In this document: positions 24,604 through 37,525 of the stretch, in pieces
Layout of the letters: every line of letters starts with the position of its first letter
Position numbering within the stretch: position 1 is the first letter of the stretch
Assembly: GCA_016647705.1 (NCBI GenBank)
Contig: CM028330.1
Coordinates: forward strand, 28,166,649-28,230,648
Direction: 5' to 3'
DNA from: Eucommia ulmoides
Lineage: Eukaryota; Streptophyta; Magnoliopsida; Garryales; Eucommiaceae
DNA: 64,000 nt
Position numbers and translations under genes: made by a program
The notes under the pieces: model-generated
What the model was told of the DNA's origin: nothing
What the model saw: the letters and a program-made list of their open reading frames with translations, nothing else
Database searches by the model: none

Positions 24604-25788
24604 TGATAGGTTGAAAATACCTATCTATTTCCAATCCGAATTCAAGCAAATCGGAAGGAAATCGATGAAAAAATGATGAAAATGATCAAAGAGAAAGCCA
24701 GTAGCTTCACTACTGCAGCAGAGAACAAGCAAAAAAAATTGAAACATTCTGCTTGTCCACCGCTGCAGCAGTAACTTTCATTGCCACAGTAGTGAAAGGG
24801 CAGAATGCCCACTGACTTCCCACTGCTGCAACGGTTAATTAGACAACTAGGTTAGACATTTTTTTAGATATTTTTTATCCTTGTACTATACCCTTCCTCC
24901 TACCCATTGAAGAGAACTTTCTACACTTGTTTTTAGCCCTAATTTGAGAGATAGAAGATGAGATCTCATTTGTGAAGAAGAGAAAGCGATTTCGGAACGG
25001 TTTTAGCAAAAGTGAAACACTACACTCTCAGGTTTGCCTTTCTATCGTTGCTTCCCTCTTTGTATTTAAATGTTATATCTTCAATGATAATGTATTTCTC
25101 TTGTTTTAATGTTTGTATGGTTGTAATCATGGTAGGCTAAGTAGATATTATCTAGGGGTTGATCTAGTTCATGTATATACACGTTTGATTGAATATACGT
25201 TTCTTTAACGGTTGTTGTCTAAATCTGATTGTGTTTACCATTTTATTACATCCTTGATATGCTTGTTATGGTATTAGGGTTGGTTTTGAGAATACGGGGT
25301 TTGACACTCGGGAGAAGTAACCCCGGATTCGGACTAGGATTAAACACATCACGACGATCTAATGACTCAAGAGAGTATTAGAAAGTATGCAATCCATGAG
25401 GTTGGGTCAAGACTCATGTACTCATTTAGATTATAGATAGGGATATCAACGTCGATACGAGATACATATTCGCTCACTTTACGTTGAGGAGAGGTAGTGA
25501 GCGAGTTTACGATAAGATAAACTCCATTATTGTTAACTAAACAAAATCAAACATGTATTAGTGAAAGAAATTAATCCCTAGGTAATCCCTAGGTTTAATT
25601 TAGTTTTTAGATTGGCAAACTCAAAACAATTCTTCAACCGTCTAGATAATATTAAAGTATGTCAATTATAGTATTCAACTAATCCGAACACCAATCCTAG
25701 AGGATGACACTCGATCATAAGATCCATTATATTAAAACTTAACCTAGTGTACTTGCGAGTAAAATCAAGCGTGAAATTATGGCGAACA
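24604..25788 (+). repeat. 5' LTR of the gag-pol Athila element
   Basis: 1185 bases from TGATAGGTTG to GGCGAACA. Shorter than the other LTRs. Palindrome remains have a CTGCAG centre (CCACCGCTGCAGCAG near 24758) instead of CTAG. One exact evening element (reverse strand) lies at 24866-24874. Confidence 0.85.
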
Positions 25789-25794
25789 AGTTTT

Positions 25795-25812
25795 TGGCAT
25801 CGTTGCTAGGGA
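25795..25812 (+). promoter_or_regulatory. tRNA-Asp primer-binding site
   Basis: TGGCATCGTTGCTAGGGA, a decayed form of TGGCGCCGTTGCCGGGGA, six bases after the LTR end. Confidence 0.75.
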
Positions 25813-26037
25813 TTAGTTTAGTGATTTGGTTGATATTACTACCAAGTAGTGCAATATTAATCTTGAAATTCTTTTTGTTTTATATTGTTTTAATTTGTTT
25901 TTAAAATTATTTTCATTTGTTGGCATCACAACCAATGTATGCGACGTAGTCGGAGTCTGGAATTCTTGACTCTTGATCCTAAGATAGAGTGCACATTGAG
26001 TAGACTAAGGAGAGAGATAAAAATTTGAACTCAAGCT

Positions 26038-28098
26038 ATGGCCGAAGAAGGGGATGATCATATGCCACGACAATCACCAATTCATCAGGCACTACCGCAA
26101 TAGCTGTTGGAACCAGAAGTTCAATAACGGGTCTTCAGGGACTATTATCGACCCATGATGTTTAACAATTATTCTGCGATTCAAAGGCAGTCGATCAAGG
26201 CTAATAATTTCGGGTTGAAACCTGCCTTAATCAACATGATTCAACAAAACCAATATGATAGGAATCTCTATGAATATCTAAATATCCACCTTGCTACATT
26301 CTTGGAAATTTGTGATACGGTGAAAATTAACGGCGTTGCAGATGATGTGATACGGCTGAGGTTGTTTCCATTTTCGCTTCGAGATAGAGCACGAGGTTGG
26401 TTCTAGTCAGTCCAACTGGGGAGCATCAATACTTGGGAGTACCTAGCACAAAGGTTCCTCACCAAGTTCTTCCTACCTTCAAAGTCATCGCAGCTGAGAG
26501 AGGAAATTGCACAATTTCGCCAATGGGATTTCGAGCCACTATTCGATGCTTGGGAAAGGTTCAAGGATTTATTGCTAAAGTGCCCCCAACATGGGTACCA
26601 AGATTGGTTTCAAACCCAACTCTTTTACAACGGATTGGATGGCCAGACTAGAACTAGAGTGGATGCCGCCTCGGGAGGATCGTTGTTATGAAAAACTTTG
26701 GATGAAGCAAATACACTTTTGGAAGAAATGGTAGCTAACAATTACCAATGGCCTAATGAGAGGAATATGGGATGAAAGGTACTCTCAACTCATGAGGCTG
26801 ATCCTCTTGCTACCTTATCGGCCCAAGCTTCTAAGCTCACGGAACAATTGGTCGCCTTCTCTACCAAAGATGCTTCGTCAAGTCGTGAAGTGGAAAATGT
26901 TGCATGTAGTTCACAACTAGGAGTGGATAGCGGAGTGTCATTTCCTTAACAACCGGACTTATACCTTTAGGCCCGCCACCAATATCCTAACTCATTATTA
27001 ACCCAAAATTCGCAATCATGAGAATATTTCGTATGCGAAAAATCAAAACACATTACGGTTGCCTCCTAGATATGGATCTCAAGCTCAAGGATATCAATCT
27101 ATGCAAAAAAAAATCGTCCATTACAACAACCTCTGATGCAAAGCGAAAAGCCACAATTGGAATACATATTTGGTCCATTTATGAAGGAGACTCAAACAGT
27201 TATGCGTGAAACGCATAACCGGCTCAACAAACATGAGACGAGGCTAAACACGATTGAGACTACGTGTACCAACACGAATGCAACTGTGAAGTCATTGGAA
27301 ACTCAAATCGGTCAACTTGCTAGTTCTATCAAATAGAAAATGAAGGGGAAATTTCTAAGTAACACGGAGACTAACCTGAGGAAGTGCAAGACAATAACCT
27401 TGAGGAGAAGAAAGGAACTTAAAGCGAGTAAGCCAATGAAGGAAGAGCCGAGAGTGAAACTTGATGTTGAAAATGATAAGCCAAGAGAGAATGTTCAAGA
27501 GGAAAAGGAGGAAAAAATTGAAAAGAAGATAGAAGAGAAAGTTGAAGAGAAGAAGAAAGAACAAAGGGTGATTCCAAGAAGAATTACATTTCTGGATAAT
27601 CCACCAATTCTTACTACGCCTTTACCATATCCGCAAAGATTCCATACGAAAAAGTTGGATTCTCAATTTGCTAAATTTATCGACATCTTCAAGAAAATTC
27701 ATATCAACATACCACTTCGGATGCCTTGGAACAAATGCGCAACTACGGGAAGTTCTTGAAGGACATTATGACAAAGAAGAAGAAGTTGGAGGAATATGAG
27801 ATGATCAAGATGATAGAGGAGTGTAGTAAGATACTTCAAAGAAAGTTGCCTCAAAAGTTGAAGGATCCCAGGAGTTTCACAATTTCGTGCACAATTGGAA
27901 AATCTGACTTTGATAAAGAGCTATGTGATCTAGGAGCAAGCATCAACCTAATGCCATGATTCGTTTACTGAAAGTTGGGTCTTGGTAATGCAAATTTGAC
28001 TACAATTTCTCTCCAAATGGTGGATCGCTCGTTGACCTATCCAAAGGGCATTATTGAAGATGTATTGGTGAAGGTGGACAAGTTCATATTTCCGGTAG
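26038..28098 (+). pseudogene. Athila Gag-protease, broken
   Basis: One reading frame starting at ATG 26038 (MAEEGDDH) can be followed to about 27750 through many stops, then shifts by one frame. Retrotransposon-gag homology covers about 26185-26700: FGLKPALINMIQ, HLATFLEICDTVKING, IRLRLFPFSLRDRARGWF, then WEYLAQRFLTKFF. A coiled C-terminal part (27175-27330) reads NRLNKHETRLNTIE...VKSLETQIGQLASSI. The protease part has QFAKFIDIFKKIHINIP, the active-site region DLGASINLMP near 27925 and DRSLTYPKGIIEDVLVKVD (28025-28080). It stops abruptly at about 28098, before the second half of the protease, where 3'UTR sequence begins. A lysine/glutamate-rich stretch lies at 27460-27560. Capsid and protease roles follow from the family; this copy is dead. 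Confidence 0.88.
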
Positions 28099-29726
28099 AG
28101 AATAGGAGACAAGACTCATATGTATTATCTCCTAGGTATGTGTTCCAACCCAATATTTTGTTCAAAAATGCTATAAATTGTTATTGGGTTTGCTGCCTAG
28201 ATAGTGTGGACACTACCATGTTTAAGTTTGGGGAGGTTTTCATCCATTTTTGTTTTATTGTAGAAGAAGAATGAACAATTTTTTTGATGTATTTAATTTA
28301 AATGTTTTATGTTTTGTAGACTTTAATTAAATAGTTAAGTTGTAGTTTAATTTTCATATTTTTGCATGTTAAATGCTTAGTTTAGTATATGTATGTTAGT
28401 ATTTAGATTTAATATAGTGTTGTTTATATATGAAGTCGTATATGCGTGATGAGTTGTTGAATTCGTCTAGGGCCATTTCACGATGATGAAAATTATCCCC
28501 AACTGTATATCGAGGTCGAGGATGATGCCATTCATGTGTGTTTTGTGTGCTTGGCTTGTCGATTAAGTAAAAATTATTTTAATCCTTAAATCACACGATA
28601 GCATGGACTCAGTGTATAATTATTTGAACAAATTGATGTTGATTATTCAGTAATAAGTTCATGACAGAAAAGAGGATTCTAGAACTTGATTTGCGGTAGA
28701 CTTGAGGCAAAATCTTAGGTAAGGTAATTCTGGAAGCATGATTTAGGCCTTCAAATTTTTCACTTGAACCTTTGTAGCTAACCTAAAAATTTATTCCCTC
28801 GTTCCCCTATCGGAGCGGATATACTTTTCAATTCTGAACACATTTCAATACTCTATCCAATTAAAATTTTCCAAACTATTGTTGGTAAGCCTAAAAGTCA
28901 AAATTGAGTGAAATCAAGTAGCATAGACTAATGCTGACTTGAAGTGAGCGATTGGGGTTTCGGACAAATTGTTATTGGTTCAGTATTAATGTATTTACTT
29001 GTCATTCTTTTTGCACACCCCTAAAATTATACAATTTCGAATAAGTTAGGGGGTGTGACAATGTTTGGTAAAAAAAAAAAATATATGTGAATTTAGTTTT
29101 TATTTTCATTTCTTTCGACAAGTGAATACATCGTTCTTAAATTCTTGTTCAGGGTTGTGTTTATGCGGGGTTATAAGAGAGAGATAGCGACAAGCGTTTG
29201 TGCCTCGAGTATCATTCAATTTTAACAATTTTCTGTTTTCTATTCTTACGATACCCTTGGTGGTTCTCCAAAGCCTAACCAAGACCTATTGATCTCTATG
29301 AATATCCGAACCTACATTAGTGGATAGTCAAGCCCAGTCAAGCGTATGGTTTTCCTAAATGCTTTAAGGTTTAAGTCATGAGCTTAGCTACTGAATAATC
29401 CAATCCAATGTTTCGTTAGTTATACATTTGAGCTCTCACACACATACATTTCAAAAAGATCTAGAATGGTTTTAACTGGAATTGAGTGTTCAAATTCTAG
29501 AACACCACTTGGTGTGTATTATTTCCCGAACTTGATCTGATAGAGGGTTATTGAAGGTGGATCAACTTGGTTTTTTCGATTGAATTTCGAACTCGCATGC
29601 GTATACTTCTTCTTTGTTAAAGTTATTCATTTTTAGATTAGTGGTAAGTTAATTGGTGTAGTTAGTTTAATTTAGTGTTATGGTGTTTTGCTCGAGAACT
29701 AGCAAAATCCCAAGTTTGGGGGTATT
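28099..29726 (+). other. Athila 3'UTR
   Basis: Joined directly to the cut protease. It matches 40150-41826 step by step: CCTAGGTATGTGTTC, TATTGGGTTTGCTG, the CTATCCAC/CCCGATGATGA region, and AAGTTTGGGGGTATT (polypurine tract) at 29712-29726. No gene. Confidence 0.8.
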
Positions 29727-31103
29727 TGATAGGTTGAAATAACCTATCTTCTTCTAAGCCGAATTTGATAGTTTTTGAGTGAATTAGTAATATTTAATTG
29801 CATTTTTGTTAGTTTTTATGTAATTCAGGCATAAGGACACCAACAAATGACAAACGAGCGAAACGGTGGAAAAACGGTGAAGAAACGATGAAAGAACAAG
29901 GTTTCAAGCACACAAGACCCACCGCCGTAGTGGTTAACCCACCGTCGCGGTGATGAGAATGCAAAGAGGGGATGTTTCTGCCCAAAGTCCCATCGCCACA
30001 GCGGTAGGCCACCACCGTGGCGGTAGAGATGCAGGATGTGTTCATAAGGCTTCACTGCCGCGACGGTGAAAGATCAGAGAGTTATGTGAGGCAGTCGACT
30101 TACCCACCGCTGCGGTAATTAGCTCTGCACAGAGAATGAGATATTTTTAGATATTTTTGAAACCTTACTCCTACAAAACCCATTCTCCCACTTCTAAAAA
30201 GAGGCTTGGACATCCCTAACCCTTAGGACTTGGTCCTTAGCCAATCTTGAAGAGCTTAAAGAGAATATTCATCATCCAGGGAAGAGGAAACATTGGCAGA
30301 TCGATCTTTGGCGACAGTGGATCACTCCACTTTAAGATTTGATCTTTCTCTCTTTGTTTCTCTCTTTGTAATTTAATGTTTTATTGTAAATGATAATGAA
30401 TCCCTCTTGGTTTAATGTTTTAATGGCCAAGATCATGATAGATTAGATAAATATTAGCTAGGGATCGATGTAATTGTCTAAATACTTGTTTGATCTAATA
30501 TATGTTTCCTTAACGGTTGTTTGTGTTTAAATCCGATTGTGTTTATCATTTTATTACAACCTTAGTATGCTTGTTAAGATATTAGGGTTGAATTTGAGAA
30601 TACAAGGTTTGACACTCAGGAGAGGAAACCTCGGATTCGGACTAGGGTAAACACAACGTGATGATCCAATAACCCGGGAGAGAGTTGGAGAGTGTGTAAT
30701 CCATGAGGTTGGGTCAAGACTCACGTGACTATGTGTTCAAAATGACATTCAAGGGGGACTTCGGCATCAACACAAAGTCATGTATTCATTCACTAAACAC
30801 TCGAGAGAGGGAGTGAATGAGTTTTAGATACCGAGATTGTTGGATAGGATTAAACATCGTTATTGTTAACTAAACGAAATCAAACATGTATTAAGTAAAT
30901 GAAATTAATCCCTAGGTAATCAACTTAGTTAGGATTAACCCACTAATTGTAGTTTAACTTAGTTTTAATTAGTTTAATTTTAAATCATTCTTGAACCGTT
31001 TGGATAATAAAAGACTATGCAAATCGCGGTATTCAAATATTCACACCGTCCCTGTGGAACGATATCCGATCTTAAAGATCCACTCTATTAAAACTTGATC
31101 TCG
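29727..31103 (+). repeat. Athila LTR in the middle of the rearranged element
   Basis: Starts TGATAGGTTGAAATAACC and follows the usual LTR order, with CCGCGG/CGCGG-type palindrome remains at 29920-30115. It breaks off after CTTGCGAGTA at about 31103, about 35 bases short of a normal end, and passes straight into pol. Two overlapping minus-strand frames near 29810-30055 are accidents of the palindromes. Confidence 0.8.
30139..30157 (-). promoter_or_regulatory. Paired evening elements
   Basis: AGATATTTT at 30139-30147 and 30149-30157, 10 bases apart, in the U3 region. Confidence 0.55.
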
Positions 31104-34100
31104 TACACTTGCGAGTATTCAATACGCGAGAGCGTAAAAACTTCATCGTACAATGCCCAACATGCAATCGAGTGAAAGTTGTTGACTCGTGCGTTAGGGA
31201 ATTCTTTCATGAGAATTTCGAGTGGGATCCATTAGAGCATGCTATCACAAATTCCCTATCTATGTGGCATTTTGGTGAAAAAGGCTCAACCGCAAAAGAC
31301 GGTGTTGTGGACTACGTTCTATCTATGCAAGTTATACCTAAAGACGTAGTGGATTTGATTCAAGTAGATGCCATTCAAGATGAAGTTAGTTCTCCTGAAC
31401 CCTCAATTCCACCTCACGGTAGGTTAATTCTCAAGTAATTACCGGATCACCTTCGGTATACTTTCTTGGGAGAGAACTTAACCCATCCAGTCATCATCTC
31501 TTCATCCTTGACTCAAGAAGAAGAAAGCAAGTTGCTACCTATTTTGAAACAAAATAGATCCACCTTCGCGTGGTCTATTTCCGACATCAAATGAATTAGC
31601 CTTACAATTTGCATGCATAAGATCTTGATGGATGACTCATTTAAGCCTTTCATTTAAGAATAAATCTGGTGATGAAGGAGGTGGTCCGAGCCGAGGTGTT
31701 GAAGCTATTGAATATCGGAATTATATATGCAATATTGGATAGTGAATGGGTGAGTCTGGTGCAAGTAGTTCCCAAGAAAGGCAGAATGACGGTGGTGAAA
31801 GATGAAAAGAATGATCTAATTCCTACACGAACCATCATTGGATGGAGAGTGTGTATCGATTAAAGAAGGTTGAACAAAGCTACTCGAAAGGATCATTTCT
31901 CTCTACCATTCATTGATCAAATGCTAGATCGTCTTATCGGTTATTGGTGGCTGCAATTACGCGTTGCCATTTTCAGCACAAGCGTACGGGTCAAGTTTTA
32001 AGTATATGGACCTTTCGGTCAGGTATCGTATCCATAGGGATTGGTTAAGATTACTATCAAGTACTGCGATTGTCATAACCTAACTTTATCTAGGAGCCAA
32101 AAATGTATTTAATTATTAATTAATACTAAACTAAAATACAAATTAAGTTAACTATACTATAAATACTATATTGAGATTGTTTAGGATAGTAGATTGCCTA
32201 GGGATTAACTTTATTTACTTAAATACGTTTGATTTTATTTTAGTTAACATTAACGGCGTTTGGCGTATTTGACAATCTCGGTTCGTAAACTCTCTCGCCA
32301 CCTCTCCCGAGTGTAAAACGGGGGAATAAGCGACTTCGTGTCAACAAAGAAGTCCCCCTCAGCATCTTAGCTACTCTAGGTCACGTGAGTCTCACCCCAA
32401 CGTCATCGATTGCACACTCTCCAACTCCTTCCCAGGTTATTTGATCGTCACGTTGTATTTACCCTAGTCTGAATCCAAGATTACCTCTCCCGAGTGTCAA
32501 ACCCCGTATTCTCAATATATATAAACTAGCATATTAACATGACAACACAGCAAACACAATCAAAATTATAAAGAACAACCATAAACGAAATACAAACTCA
32601 ACCAAAACTATATTTTCATAAATATATGTTAATCCCTATTACAATCCATATTTAACTCATGGCCATAATCGGTTATACATTAAAAATTCGAGCTAAACAT
32701 GCTCAACAATCTACCAAAGTTAAGAAAATAAAGAGAAAAACAGAAGAACTTAGTCGTAGTCCGTATATTCAGCACTAAAATCATCCAACGATCACTTCTC
32801 CTTTATTGCAACGCGTTCATCTCCTTCAGAATTGGTTGAGCACACCGCAAAACACTCTCAAAATCATAAGAACCCTAAGGGGTCTCCTATGGGCGGGAGA
32901 AGGAAGAGGAGAAGAAAAAAAAGGGATTAAATAAAAAAACTATCCTAAAAAATATCTATTTTGGTGTAGAGCTGACCGCTGCAGATGTAAGGTAAGTCGG
33001 TTTGATGGTCGCCTAGGCAGTGGAGAAGGTGGTGGATAAGGACCATCCTGCAGTTTCACCACCGTGGCGGTAGATCTCACCATTGCAACCGTGGATATTT
33101 AGCAAGAATAGCCTACTCTGTATTTTCACCACCACGGCGGTGAGATTCTTTTCAGAATTTTGCCTCCTTGCTTGTTTTTCCGCCGTTCTCGGACCGTTTT
33201 TGGTCTGAATTGATTGTTTACGCTTCGATTTCATACCTTTTTACCTATGCACCTGTTTTAATACAAAAATAATAAAAACTTATTAAAACGTACTAAACGT
33301 ACTCAAAAAATAACAATGTTTTGTTTAGAAATAGATAGGTAATTTACACCTATCAGTTATGATCATTATTGTTTTCTTGACGGCTATTTAGATACAATCA
33401 AATAGTTATTTCTCTGGAAGACCAAGAGAAGACAACCGTCACATGTTCGAATATTTGCCTATCGTCGTATGTTGTTTGGTCTTTGTAATGCTCCGGCCAC
33501 ATTCCAACAGTATATGATGGATAACTTTTCGGATATGGTGGAGGACATAATGGAAGTTTGCATGGATGACTTCTCGATCTTTGGTTCATCCTTTGACCAT
33601 TGCTTATACAATTTATCACTGGTTCTCAACCGTTGTGAAGAAAAACACTTAGTTATCAATTGGGAAAAGTGTCATTTTATGGTCAAGGAGGGGATAGTCT
33701 TAGGCCATCAAGTCTCTTCTAAGGGGCTTGAATTAGACCGAGCCAAGATTGAAATGATCGAGAAACTTCCACCTCAGATCAATGTGAAGGGTGTCTGAAG
33801 CTTCTTGGGCCATGTCGGCTTCTACCGGCAATTCATAAAGGACTTTTCTGAATTGGTAAATCCGTTATATCACTTACTTGAAAAAGACACCCCGTTCAAT
33901 TTCTATGAAGCTTGTGTCAAAACATTCAATGCTGTGGAGTAAAAGTTGATCTCAGCTCCTATAATTGTCACTTCGGATTAGAATGAGCCATTTGAAATCA
34001 TGTGCGATGCTAGCGACTCTACGATTGGAGTAGTTTTAGGCCAACACAAGTAGAAGATCTTCTAATCCATATACTATGCTAGCAAGATGTTGAATAATGC

Positions 34101-35712
34101 TCAAAAGAATTACACCACTACTGAGAAGGAGATATTGGCGGTGGTATTTGTGTGTGATAAGTTCCAGTCCTACAATATAGGATCTAAAGTAATCCTTTAT
34201 ACTGACCATACTGCCATCCGGTACTTATTTTCCAAGAAGGACGCCAAGCCGCGTGTAATCTGATGGATGCTCTTGCTCCAAGAATGTGATGCAGAGATTA
34301 GAGACAAAAAGGGAAGTGAGAATATAGTTGCTGATCATCTATCTCGGCTTGTGCAAGAGGACGTTGGTGATGAGTCTTGTATCACAGAAGTGTTCCCAGA
34401 TGAGTAATTGTTCAAAGTTGACACCAAACTTCTGTGGTTCGCTGATATCATCAACTATTTAGCATGCAAGGTGTTGCTGCTGGATCTTTCAAGTACCTAG
34501 ATGAAGAAATTCCTATTTGATTTGAGGCATTATGTGTAGGATGAACCGATGTTGTTCAAGAAGTATGCTAACTAAGTGATCCAGAGATGTGTTCCGGAAG
34601 AGGAAATGGCTAATATTGTATACCATTGCCATTCATCACCATATGGCGGGCACATTGGAGCGACGCAGACAACTGCTAATGTGCTTCAATCAGGTTTTTA
34701 CTGACCGACATTATTTCGTGATGCTTATATGTTTGTGAAAACCTACAATCGATGCCAAAGGGTTGGCAACATCTCAAGAAGGCATGAATTGCCGCTGACT
34801 TCCATTCTTGAATTGGAACTATTTGATGTATGGGGGATTGACTTCATGGGGCCGTTATCGCCGTCCGTCGGTCAGGGGTACATTTTACTGGTGGTGGATT
34901 ACATGTCCAAATGGATCGAAGTTGTGGCAACGCCAATTAATGATTCCAAGGTAGTTCTGAAGTTCCTTCTGAAGAATATCATGACACAATTCGGGACACC
35001 TCAGGCCATTATCAATGATGAAGGGACTAACTTTTGAAATAAAATGTTCAATACTTTGCTTACAAAGTATGGGGTCTGGCATAAAGTGGTGTTTCCATAC
35101 CATCCACAGACAAACGTCCAAATCGAAGTGTCAAATCGTGAGATCAAGCAAATTCTAGAAATGACGGTTCGTTCTAATCGTAGAGATTGGGCGATGAAGT
35201 TGGATGATGCATTATGGGCATACCGCACGGGCTTCAAAACACCGATTAGCATGTCACCGTATCAGTTGGTGTTTGGAAAGGCGTGTCATTTGCAAGTAGA
35301 GTCAGAACACTGTGCCTACTGGGCGATCAAGAAGTTGAACTTTGATCTTAATGCTTTGGATGAACAACGTCTCCTCCAACTCAACAAAATGGAGGAAGTC
35401 TGGAATGAAGCATATGAGAATTCCATGCTCTACAAAGACAAAACGAATAAATGGCATAATAAGCAAATAGTTAGGAGAGAGTTTAGCCCAGGCCAACAGG
35501 TCTTATTATTCAATTCTTGGTTGAGGCCCTTTCCCAAAAAATTGAAGTCCAAATGGTCTGGAATATTCCGGATCTAGCATGTATTTCCATTCGGCTCCAT
35601 CGAATTAGAAGGTGATGACGGACGCATTTTATGAGTCAATGGGGAGAGGTTCAAGCACTATTTCAGAAATGAAGAACGAGTTGTGGAGAGTATCTCCCTC
35701 GTTGACGACTAA
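31104..35712 (+). pseudogene. Athila Pol (reverse transcriptase, RNase H, integrase), broken
   Basis: 31109-31438 encodes the protease-RT linker (SCVREFFHENFEWDPLEHAI). Reverse transcriptase runs 31660-31944 (VMKEVVRAEVLKLL, VQVVPKKG, RTIIGWRVCID, DHFSLPFIDQMLDRL) and, after a nested solo LTR, 33361-33900 (LFGLCNAPATFQQYM, CMDDFSIFG with the two catalytic aspartates, LGHQVSSKGLE). RNase H follows to about 34350 ([35 protein letters not shown]). Integrase runs 34600-35400 (GGHIGATQT, a zinc finger with one cysteine changed to tyrosine in TYNRCQR, then GIDFMGP, INDEGTNF and [10 protein letters not shown] giving D, D and E). At least twenty in-frame stops and one shift near 31440-31660 show it is dead. 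The probable natural stop is at 35710-35712. Confidence 0.92.
31945..33355 (-). repeat. Solo Athila LTR inserted in reverse transcriptase
   Basis: Complete reverse LTR of 1411 bases, TGGTGGCTGC to CACCTATCA, flanked by a perfect 5-base target duplication GTTAT (31940-31944 and 33356-33360). It splits the reverse transcriptase between LDRLIG and the region before LFGLCNAPATF. One evening element lies at 32949-32957. Confidence 0.93.
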
Positions 35713-36014
35713 AGTGGAAATTTGCTAAGTTCAGCTGGGGACGGAAAATCAAGCGCACTTTTTGATATAAAACTAAGGGTATGGTTTTCGCCCACTTTTG
35801 GTATTTAGTACTTTTTTTGAGGCCGAAATAGGCTCGAAGCATGTTTGAGGGTGATTTGAGGAGTTCAGATATTCTGGGTAGTGTTACATTCATGAAAACG
35901 TTGAAATAGTGGAGTGGAAGCAAGTGGTAGAAGGCTTTGTTGAGAAAAATGTAGAGACTCATCAAATTTTTGTAAGCCTATCACCGCAGCAGCAGTCAAA
36001 ATGACCGCTGCAAC
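35713..36014 (+). other. Post-pol region of the gag-pol Athila element
   Basis: AGCTGGGGACGG...AAACTAAGGGTAT...GGCTCGAAGCATGTTTG...AACGTTGAAATAG corresponds to 37825-38045 in the element at 36015-43324, where ORF2 follows. This suggests that in a full-length element ORF2 sits after pol. Palindromes with a GCTGC centre appear at the end. Sequence continues at 43325 after the inserted element. Confidence 0.65.
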
Positions 36015-37500
36015 TGATAGGTGTGAAAAACCTATCTATTGTGAAACTAAATTTGTTAGTTTTCAAGCGTATTAGTTATATTTAATTGTGTTTTAGTTTG
36101 TTTTAGTGTAAAACAGGTGAAGGGACATTAATGGGCGATAAACAAGTGAAAACGGTAGAGAAACGGTGAACAAAATATGAAAAACAGGGTTTCGGTAAAT
36201 GAAGACCACTGCCTAGGCAGAAAAGAGACAGAATGTTAGAGTGCTGAAGTGTTGTACCACTGCCTAGGCAAGAAAACCACCGCCTAGGCGAGAAATCGTC
36301 AGAAAGTTGTGCCAGCAGCCACCGCCTAAGCGAAGATCCCACAGAAGCTTAATCGACTAAAGTTACCGCCTAAGCAGTGAACCACCACTTAGCCAGTGAC
36401 ATTCTGCACATAAATATCTATTTTCAGATATTTTGAAGATATTTTCCCAAACCTTCTTTTTAACCCCTTTCTCCACCAATTGTTAAGCACCCCCCTAAAC
36501 CCTTAGACGTGAGAAGAGGCTTGGTTGATATTTTGAGAGATCCTTCTACCTTAGTTAGGTTTAGATAATTTAGGAAGTAGATTAGATTAGTTTTAGAGAG
36601 TGTTCTTGGCCATTTCTTGAATAGCTAGAAGAGGAAGTTCATCAATGGAGAAGAGGAAGCTCGGGAGAATTGTTCTTTGGCGAAAGTGGACTACTCCACT
36701 TTGAGATTTGGCTTTTCTTCCCTTGTTTCCATCTTTGTACTTAATGTTTATTGTTGATATTAATTATCTCCTCTTGATTTAATGTTATATTGACTACGAA
36801 CATGTTAAATTAATTAAAGATTAGTTAGGGAAAGATGTAGTTGTGTAAATATTTGTTTGGTTTAATATATGTTTCTTTAACGATTGTTGTTTTTAAGTCC
36901 GATTGTGTTTATCATTTGATGATGATATTAGTATGCTTGTAATGGTATTAGGGTTGGATTTGAGAAACTAGGGTTTGACACTCGGGAAAGGTAACCCTGG
37001 ATTCGGACTAGGGTAAACACATCGTTACGACCTAACGACCTGGGAGGGCATTAGTTAGTGTGCAATCGATGACATTGGGTCAAGACTCACGTGGCCTAGA
37101 GTCGTTAAGACATTGAGGGGGACCTCTTCGTCGACACGAAGTCACGTATTCCCTCGTCTTACACTCAGAAGAGGTGGCGGAGGAGTTGATGAACCAAGAT
37201 TGTCGGATACCTAAACTCTGTTATTATTAACTAAACGAAATCAAACATGTATTAAGTGAACGAAATCAATCCCTAATTAATCAACTTAGTTAAGATTAAC
37301 CCACTAATTGTAGTTTAGCTTAATTTAATTTTAAATCATGTCTTTCATCGTCAGGATAACATGAGACTACGTAAATTGTGGTATTCAACTATTCACACTT
37401 TTCTCTTTGGGAATGATATCCGATCTTCAAGATCCACTATATTAAAACTTAGACCTCGTATACTTGCGAGAGTAAGTAGTGGTGTATTTCACGCCCTACA
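36015..37500 (+). repeat. 5' LTR of ORF2-only element, copy 1
   Basis: TGATAGGTGTG to CGCCCTACA. CTAG-core palindromes lie at 36205-36400. Evening elements on the reverse strand at 36426-36434 and 36437-36445 are 11 bases apart. The hairpin GACCTC...GTCGAC...GAAGTC lies near 37120-37142. Confidence 0.9.
36426..36445 (-). promoter_or_regulatory. Paired evening elements
   Basis: AGATATTTT at 36426-36434 and 36437-36445, 11 bases apart, just right of the palindrome array. Confidence 0.6.
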
Positions 37501-37507
37501 AGGTTTT

Positions 37508-37525
37508 TGGCGCCATTGCTGGGGA
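37508..37525 (+). promoter_or_regulatory. tRNA-Asp primer-binding site
   Basis: TGGCGCCATTGCTGGGGA, 16 of 18 bases complementary to the 3' end of tRNA-Asp including its CCA, seven bases after the LTR. Confidence 0.9.

Larger units (their letters stand above)
24604..36014 (+). mobile_element. Athila-type element with gag, protease and pol, rearranged
   Basis: The only copy here with pol. The order is LTR (24604-25788), gag-protease (26038-28098), 3'UTR plus LTR (28099-31103), pol (31104-35712) and post-pol sequence. In Athila elements protease is followed directly by reverse transcriptase, so the 3-kb 3'UTR-LTR block is out of place. Either two partial copies share a middle LTR, or sequence was transferred into one copy. 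The left flank TTACG could be the target duplication; the right end lies outside the window. Nested insertions follow. Confidence 0.8.

Noticed and set aside
27355..27564. 69-residue phenylalanine/leucine-rich minus-strand frame, membrane-like
   Set aside because: It is the antisense of a lysine/glutamate-rich stretch of Gag-protease.
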